Assembly (NCBI GenBank): GCA_035640715.1
Contig: DASQVO010000132.1
Coordinates: 1-19,971 of the forward strand
Source: DASQVO01 sp035640715
GTDB lineage: Bacteria > Actinomycetota > Actinomycetes > Streptosporangiales > Streptosporangiaceae
Reading direction: 5' to 3'
DNA length: 19,971 bases
Part shown: positions 12,940 through 19,971 of the stretch, piece after piece
Layout of the letters: each line of letters begins with the position of its first letter
How positions within the stretch are numbered: the stretch's first letter is position 1
Program-made: the position numbers and the translations under genes
The notes under the pieces: generated by a model
Databases searched by the model: none
Told to the model about the DNA's origin: nothing
What the model saw: only the letters and a program-made list of their open reading frames with translations

Positions 12940-13764
12940 TTAGCGGGCGGGGACCTGGGCCAGGTGCTCCCGCGCGAATGCCAGCGACTCCGCCAGGTCT
13001 GCCATCCGATCGTCCCTTGTCAGGGCACGTCGCGTGTTGACCTCGAGCACCACCATCCCGGGATAGCCGTCCGCGGCAAGGCGCCTCAGCAGCTCGGCGC
13101 ATGGCTGGCCGCCCCTGCCCGGCACGAGGTGCTCATCCGGGAACGGGCCGTTGGGTGTGCCCGTTCCGTCGGCCAGGTGCACGTGAGACAGCCTGCTGCC
13201 GAGCTCGCTGGCCATGGCGAGGGCGTCCGAGCCAGACGCGGCCGTGTGCGACAGGTCAAGGGTGACATTGGCGCACTCCAGGCTGGTGGGATCCCAGCTC
13301 GGCGCGTAGGGCGCGATCATCCGGCCGCGCGCCCGCAGCGGGAACATGTTCTCCACGGCGAAGATGACGTCGGTCTCCTCCGCCATGCTCGCGAGGCCCT
13401 CCTCGAAGCCCCGCACGTAGTCGCGCTGCCACCGGAATGGCGGGTGCACCACCACGACCTTGGCGCCCAGCCGCTCGGCGACGTCCTTGGTGCGGCGCAG
13501 CTTCTCCCATGGTTCAAGCCCCCAGACCCGCTGGGTGAGGAGAAGGCTGGGCGCGTGCACGGCGAGGACGGGAATCTGGTGATAGTCGACGAGCCTGCTG
13601 AGCACATCGACGTCCTGGCTCACCGGGTCCGTGTAGACCATCACTTCGAGTCCGTCATAGCCGAGCCGCACAGCAGCCTCGAAAGCATCCGGCGTCCGGT
13701 CAGGATAGACGGACGAAGTGGACAGCGCGACGGGCGTGCCGGCAGCCCTGTCAGCCTCGCTCAA
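12940..13764 (-). CDS. sugar phosphate isomerase/epimerase-like TIM-barrel protein
   Basis: The protein belongs to the xylose isomerase-like/AP-endonuclease-2 superfamily of metal-dependent TIM barrels. I chose the TTG at 13762-13764 because GGAGGGAAGGACA stands directly before it, giving 274 residues; a GTG five codons upstream is possible. The metal and substrate ligands appear in barrel order: H in VVVHPPFRWQRD, E138 in FAVENMFPL, D170 and H173 in TLDLSHTAASG, H196 and D199 in HVHLADGTG, and E241 in VLEVNTRR. The reaction is not deducible; many actinobacteria have this protein (Rv0498 type) with no assigned substrate. It is divergent from radA across 212 bases. Confidence 0.85.
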   Translation of the reverse strand: MSEADRAAGTPVALSTSSVYPDRTPDAFEAAVRLGYDGLEVMVYTDPVSQDVDVLSRLVDYHQIPVLAVHAPSLLLTQRVWGLEPWEKLRRTKDVAERLGAKVVVVHPPFRWQRDYVRGFEEGLASMAEETDVIFAVENMFPLRARGRMIAPYAPSWDPTSLECANVTLDLSHTAASGSDALAMASELGSRLSHVHLADGTGTPNGPFPDEHLVPGRGGQPCAELLRRLAADGYPGMVVLEVNTRRALTRDDRMADLAESLAFAREHLAQVPAR

Positions 13765-13976
13765 TGTCCTTCCCTCCACCGCAGCGTGACCAGGGCCCCC
13801 GTCGAGCCAGCTTATGTGGACCAGGGCCTCATTTCATCCGGACACCAGACGTGCCACGCGCAGGCGGCTCTCCGGGCAGCGGCCACGGCGGTCCTCCTGC
13901 GCGTTGCCGGCAGGCTCGGCGCCCGGGCCGTCCGGGTCGCACGGGAATGTCAGCACCCGCCGCTAGGGTGCCAGCC

Positions 13977-15413
13977 ATGGGAAAGTCACCGGCAGGCACC
14001 GTATTCCGCTGCACGGAGTGCGGCTGGCAGGCTCCGAAATGGGTCGGGCGATGCGGCGAGTGCCAGGCATGGGGCACTATCGAGGAGTCTGGGATACCCC
14101 GCCTTGCCAGGGCCGGGGTCCGTGCGGTGGGGCCAGGCCCGGTGAGCACCCCGGCCATCCCTATCGCCGCCGTTGACGCGGCAGCGGTGAGCGCGCGGCC
14201 AACCGGCCTCGATGAGCTGGACCGGGTGCTGGGCGGCGGTCTCGTTCCGGGCGCCGTCCTCCTGCTGGCCGGAGAGCCGGGGGTCGGGAAGTCAACACTG
14301 CTGCTGGAGGCCGCTGCGCTGGCCGCCGAGTCCGGTCCCGTCCTGTATGTCACCGGCGAAGAGTCGGCAGCGCAGGTCCGGCTGCGGGCGGACAGGATCG
14401 GCGCGGTCAGCGACCGGCTCTTCCTGGCGGCGGAGACGGATCTTGCCGCCGTGCTCGGCCACGTCGACAGCCTCCGCCCGCAACTGCTGATCATCGATTC
14501 GGTGCAGACCATTAATGCCCGGGACGTCGATGGGGCACCCGGCGGCGTAACGCAGGTCCGCGAGGTCGCCGCCGCGCTAACCCGCCTGGCGAAGGAGCAG
14601 GCGCTGGCCACGATCCTGGTGGGCCATGTCACCAAGGACGGCTTGGTCGCCGGCCCGCGGACGCTGGAGCACATGGTGGACGTGGTGCTGCACTTCGAAG
14701 GAGACCGGCACTCCCAGCTCCGCATGGTCCGCTCAGTGAAGAACCGCTACGGCCCCACCGACGAGGTCGGCTGCTTCGATCTCGGGGAGTACGGCCTGAT
14801 CGGACTGCCCGACCCGAGCGGCCTGTTCCTCTCCCAGCGCAGCGAGCCGGTCCCCGGCACGTGCGTGACGGTCACCCTGGAAGGCCGGCGGCCGCTGGTT
14901 GCTGAGGTCCAGACCCTGGTAGGTCAGTCGGTGCTCGATATCCCGCGCAGAGTGACGTCCGGCCTCGACGGGTCACGGGTCGGCATGGTCCTCGCCGTCC
15001 TGCAGCGGCACGCCGATATCAGGCTGGGCAAGCAGGATGTCTATGCGGCGACCGTCGGCGGCGTGCGGCTGGCCGAGCCATCGGTGGACCTGGCTGTGGC
15101 CCTGGCGCTCGCAAGCTCCGTGGCGAACCTGAGCATTCCCGCCGGCGTGGTTGCCATCGGCGAAGTCGGCCTCGCTGGGGAGGTCCGCCGGGTCAGCGGC
15201 GTCGCGCGGCGCCTCGCGGAGGCGGAGCGCATGGGCTTCCGTCGCGCCATCGTCCCGCCCGGCTCGGGGGGCCTCCCGCTGTCACCGCCGCACCAGCAGC
15301 CGGGCCACAAGGACCGGCTCGCGTCGGTGCGGAGCGAGGGCCTTAAGGGCCTGATAGATGTGCGTGAAGCCGAGGACGTCCGGCAGGCGATCACCGCCGC
15401 CCTGGGTGACTAG
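13977..15413 (+). CDS. radA: DNA repair protein RadA (Sms)
   Basis: RadA is a hexameric RecA-like ATPase that drives branch migration in homologous recombination. The 478-residue protein starts at the ATG at 13977 with AGGGTG six bases upstream. It has the N-terminal zinc finger C12, C15, C26, C29 (RCTECGWQAP and GRCGECQAWG), the Walker A motif GEPGVGKST at 99-107, the Walker B strand LLIIDSVQT at 170-178, the RadA signature at 255-259, and a C-terminal Lon-protease-like domain (about 330-478) with GEVGLAGEVRRVSG. The signature reads KNRYG where RadA proteins usually have KNRFG. It ends ten bases before the stop of the convergent gene; the c-di-AMP synthase gene disA, which usually follows radA in actinobacteria, is missing. 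Confidence 0.97.
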   Translation: MGKSPAGTVFRCTECGWQAPKWVGRCGECQAWGTIEESGIPRLARAGVRAVGPGPVSTPAIPIAAVDAAAVSARPTGLDELDRVLGGGLVPGAVLLLAGEPGVGKSTLLLEAAALAAESGPVLYVTGEESAAQVRLRADRIGAVSDRLFLAAETDLAAVLGHVDSLRPQLLIIDSVQTINARDVDGAPGGVTQVREVAAALTRLAKEQALATILVGHVTKDGLVAGPRTLEHMVDVVLHFEGDRHSQLRMVRSVKNRYGPTDEVGCFDLGEYGLIGLPDPSGLFLSQRSEPVPGTCVTVTLEGRRPLVAEVQTLVGQSVLDIPRRVTSGLDGSRVGMVLAVLQRHADIRLGKQDVYAATVGGVRLAEPSVDLAVALALASSVANLSIPAGVVAIGEVGLAGEVRRVSGVARRLAEAERMGFRRAIVPPGSGGLPLSPPHQQPGHKDRLASVRSEGLKGLIDVREAEDVRQAITAALGD

Positions 15414-15423
15414 GCGGCGTACC

Positions 15424-16200
<777 letters not shown>

Positions 16201-16206
16201 ACGGCC

Positions 16207-16212
16207 AGTATG
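16207..16212 (-). promoter_or_regulatory. candidate -10 box of the 15424-16200 gene
   Basis: On the minus strand the sequence CATACTGGCCGTATG puts a -10-like hexamer six bases before the start codon, the same arrangement as in front of the XRE gene (CATACTGGGGCTATG). No clear -35 box was seen. Confidence 0.35.
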
Positions 16213-16332
16213 ATCCGTTCGGCCTGGTACAGGCCGCAGACCCGCCGGCCATTGGTCACCATATCCTCGTGTGCGAGCGGATGCGCTGGCGTGGGAAGAT
16301 CAGGCAGTGTTCTACTCAGAAGTTAGTCGAAC

Positions 16333-16403
16333 GACCCGCGGTGGTTGCGGCGGCTGCCACCTGCACCGGCCACTCGCGGGCCGGAAGGCCTGTGTTCGCT
16401 AGC
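16333..16403 (-). repeat. dispersed intergenic repeat, copy B
   Basis: Read on the minus strand, it begins GCTAGCGA (16396-16403) and contains the 16-base core GGCCGGTGCAGGTGGC (16356-16371), matching copy A at 2830-2901. It lies in the gap upstream of mutY. In antisense reading frames the two copies give related peptides (AAAATCTGRSR and AAAATCTGHSR), which are only a shadow of the DNA similarity. Confidence 0.6.
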
Positions 16404-16428
16404 AGGTTTTTGAATAACGCGCTTTGTC

Positions 16429-17298
16429 ATGACGAACCGCTATCTCGAGCCGGTCCTTGACTGGTACTCCCATCACGCTCGGGACCTTCCCTGGCGGGCG
16501 CCCGGCGCATCCCCATGGTCGGTCCTGGTCAGCGAGATCATGCTGCAGCAGACTCCGGTGGCGCGCGTGCTGCCCGCTCATCAGGCCTGGCTAGGCCGGT
16601 GGCCGGCGCCCGCGGCCCTGGCCGCGGATGCCGCGGGCGAAGCCGTCAGGCAATGGGGTCGTCTGGGTTATCCGCGCCGCGCGCTCTGGCTGCACGAGAC
16701 GGCCAGAATCCTGACGGACCGCCACGGCGGCAGGGTTCCGGCGTCCCGTGAAGCGCTGCTGGCCCTGCCAGGGATCGGCCCCTACACGGCGTCGGCGGTC
16801 GCCAGCTTCGCGTTCGGGCAGCGGCACGCGGTGCTTGACACCAACGTGCGCCGGGTGATGTGCCGCCTGGTTACCGGCGCGGAGTTCCCGGGCCGCAGCC
16901 CGTCCGCGGCCGAACGGCGGCTCGCCGAGTCACTGCTGCCCGAGCAGCCGCGGATCGCGGCGCGATGGTCGGTCGGGATTATGGAACTCGGGGCGCTGAT
17001 ATGCACGGCCGCCAGGCCACGCTGCGCGGCGTGCCCGGTTTCGCGGCACTGCTCCTGGCTGAGCGCCGGGAGCCCGCGGGCCGCTGCGCGGCCCACGGGC
17101 CAGCGTTATGAGGGAACCGACCGCCAGTGCAGGGGCCGCCTCCTGGCGGTGCTCCGGGACGCTGACGGCCCCGTGACAGCCGGGCAGCTCGATGCGGCAT
17201 GGCCGGGGCGCCTGCAACGGGCACGCGCGCTCGACGGGCTTGTGGCGGACGGTCTTGTCGACGCGCTTGCCGATGGCAGGTACGCGCTGCCGTGCTAA
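16429..17298 (+). CDS. mutY: A/G-specific adenine glycosylase
   Basis: MutY removes adenine mispaired with 8-oxoguanine. The 289-residue protein has the helix-hairpin-helix glycosylase domain: WSVLVSEIMLQQTPVARV with catalytic E36, the hairpin LPGIGPYTASAVASFAFG (113-130), and D137 in AVLDTNVRRV. The 4Fe-4S cluster ligands are C192-x6-C199-x2-C202-x5-C208 (CTAARPRCAACPVSRHC), all present. After residue 215 there is only a short winged-helix-like tail; the NUDIX-like domain that reads 8-oxoG in the E. coli enzyme is missing, which, as I recall, is normal for actinobacterial MutY. No good ribosome site precedes the ATG. It is convergent with clpC, separated by a hairpin. Confidence 0.95.
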   Translation: MTNRYLEPVLDWYSHHARDLPWRAPGASPWSVLVSEIMLQQTPVARVLPAHQAWLGRWPAPAALAADAAGEAVRQWGRLGYPRRALWLHETARILTDRHGGRVPASREALLALPGIGPYTASAVASFAFGQRHAVLDTNVRRVMCRLVTGAEFPGRSPSAAERRLAESLLPEQPRIAARWSVGIMELGALICTAARPRCAACPVSRHCSWLSAGSPRAAARPTGQRYEGTDRQCRGRLLAVLRDADGPVTAGQLDAAWPGRLQRARALDGLVADGLVDALADGRYALPC

Positions 17299-17315
17299 CT
17301 GTGCTGGCCCAAGCG

Positions 17316-17353
17316 AACGGCGCCCGGGACGCTTTCGCGGTCCGGGCGCCGTT
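17316..17353. terminator. strong hairpin between convergent mutY and clpC
   Basis: AACGGCGCCCGGGAC (17316-17330) pairs with GTCCGGGCGCCGTT (17340-17353), a 14-pair stem with one bulged G and a nine-base loop. It lies 18 bases after the mutY stop and 57 bases from the clpC stop. AAC/GTT at the base gives short A and T ends on both strands, suiting a bidirectional terminator. Confidence 0.8.
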
Positions 17354-17409
17354 ATCACACTTCGTACTACCGCCTGGCCGTTAGCCGCCCTGGGCGGCCA
17401 GCGGCTAGG

Positions 17410-19938
<2,529 letters not shown>

Positions 19939-19971
19939 ATCGTTGCTCTCCTCACAGCGCGGTCAGACAGG

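Noticed and set aside
13790..13845. Repeated GACCAGGGCC in the region between the isomerase-like gene and radA
   Set aside because: Two 10-base matches in GC-rich DNA are too short to support a regulatory site, and no SOS-type LexA box was seen near radA.

Overview
The window is high-GC actinobacterial DNA. The evidence is a CarD that keeps the mycobacterial R25 and W85 positions, the mycothiol glycosyltransferase MshA, a PhoP-type regulator very close to the Streptomyces form, a ClpC1-type unfoldase, DUF2516, frequent GTG/TTG starts and strong third-position G+C. I cannot name the genus. The content fits a soil actinomycete (Streptosporangiales- or Streptomyces-like). From remembered synteny, it joins relatives of two separate Mycobacterium tuberculosis blocks: mshA, ybjN, gpm1, senX3-regX3 and hbhA/Rv0474/Rv0476 on one side, and ispF, carD, lpqE, radA, Rv3587c, mutY, clpC1 on the other.

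Left part (1-3.7 kb): the 3' end of an unidentified Pro/Ala-rich protein, then carD and ispF on the minus strand. Divergent from carD are a one-pass membrane protein with a possible thioredoxin-like outer domain and an LpqE-like lipoprotein. The carD upstream gap holds a 48-bp tandem repeat that can be read as a 16-residue protein repeat.

Phosphate and central metabolism (3.7-8.6 kb): a PhoR-PhoP (SenX3-RegX3) two-component system whose kinase has no membrane segment, then phosphoglycerate mutase, then mshA overlapping a YbjN-family gene.

Middle (8.6-13.8 kb): a translationally coupled BlaI-type repressor and M56 membrane metalloprotease; a minus-strand group of DUF2516, a short HbhA-like protein and an XRE regulator with a palindrome on its promoter; then a BKACE (DUF849) enzyme and a TIM-barrel sugar phosphate isomerase-like protein.

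Right part (13.9-20 kb): radA (DNA recombination), a one-pass secreted-domain protein, mutY (oxidized-base repair) and clpC (protein quality control). A clear hairpin separates the convergent mutY and clpC.

The most unusual points are the membrane-free PhoR, the absence of disA between radA and its usual neighbour, the absence of ispD between carD and ispF, a dispersed repeat present in two intergenic gaps 13.5 kb apart in opposite orientation, and tandem duplications that cover the 3' ends of two neighbouring genes. No CRISPR array, insertion sequence, phage gene or RNA gene was seen. I found no convincing novel multi-gene system; most genes are conserved core genes.
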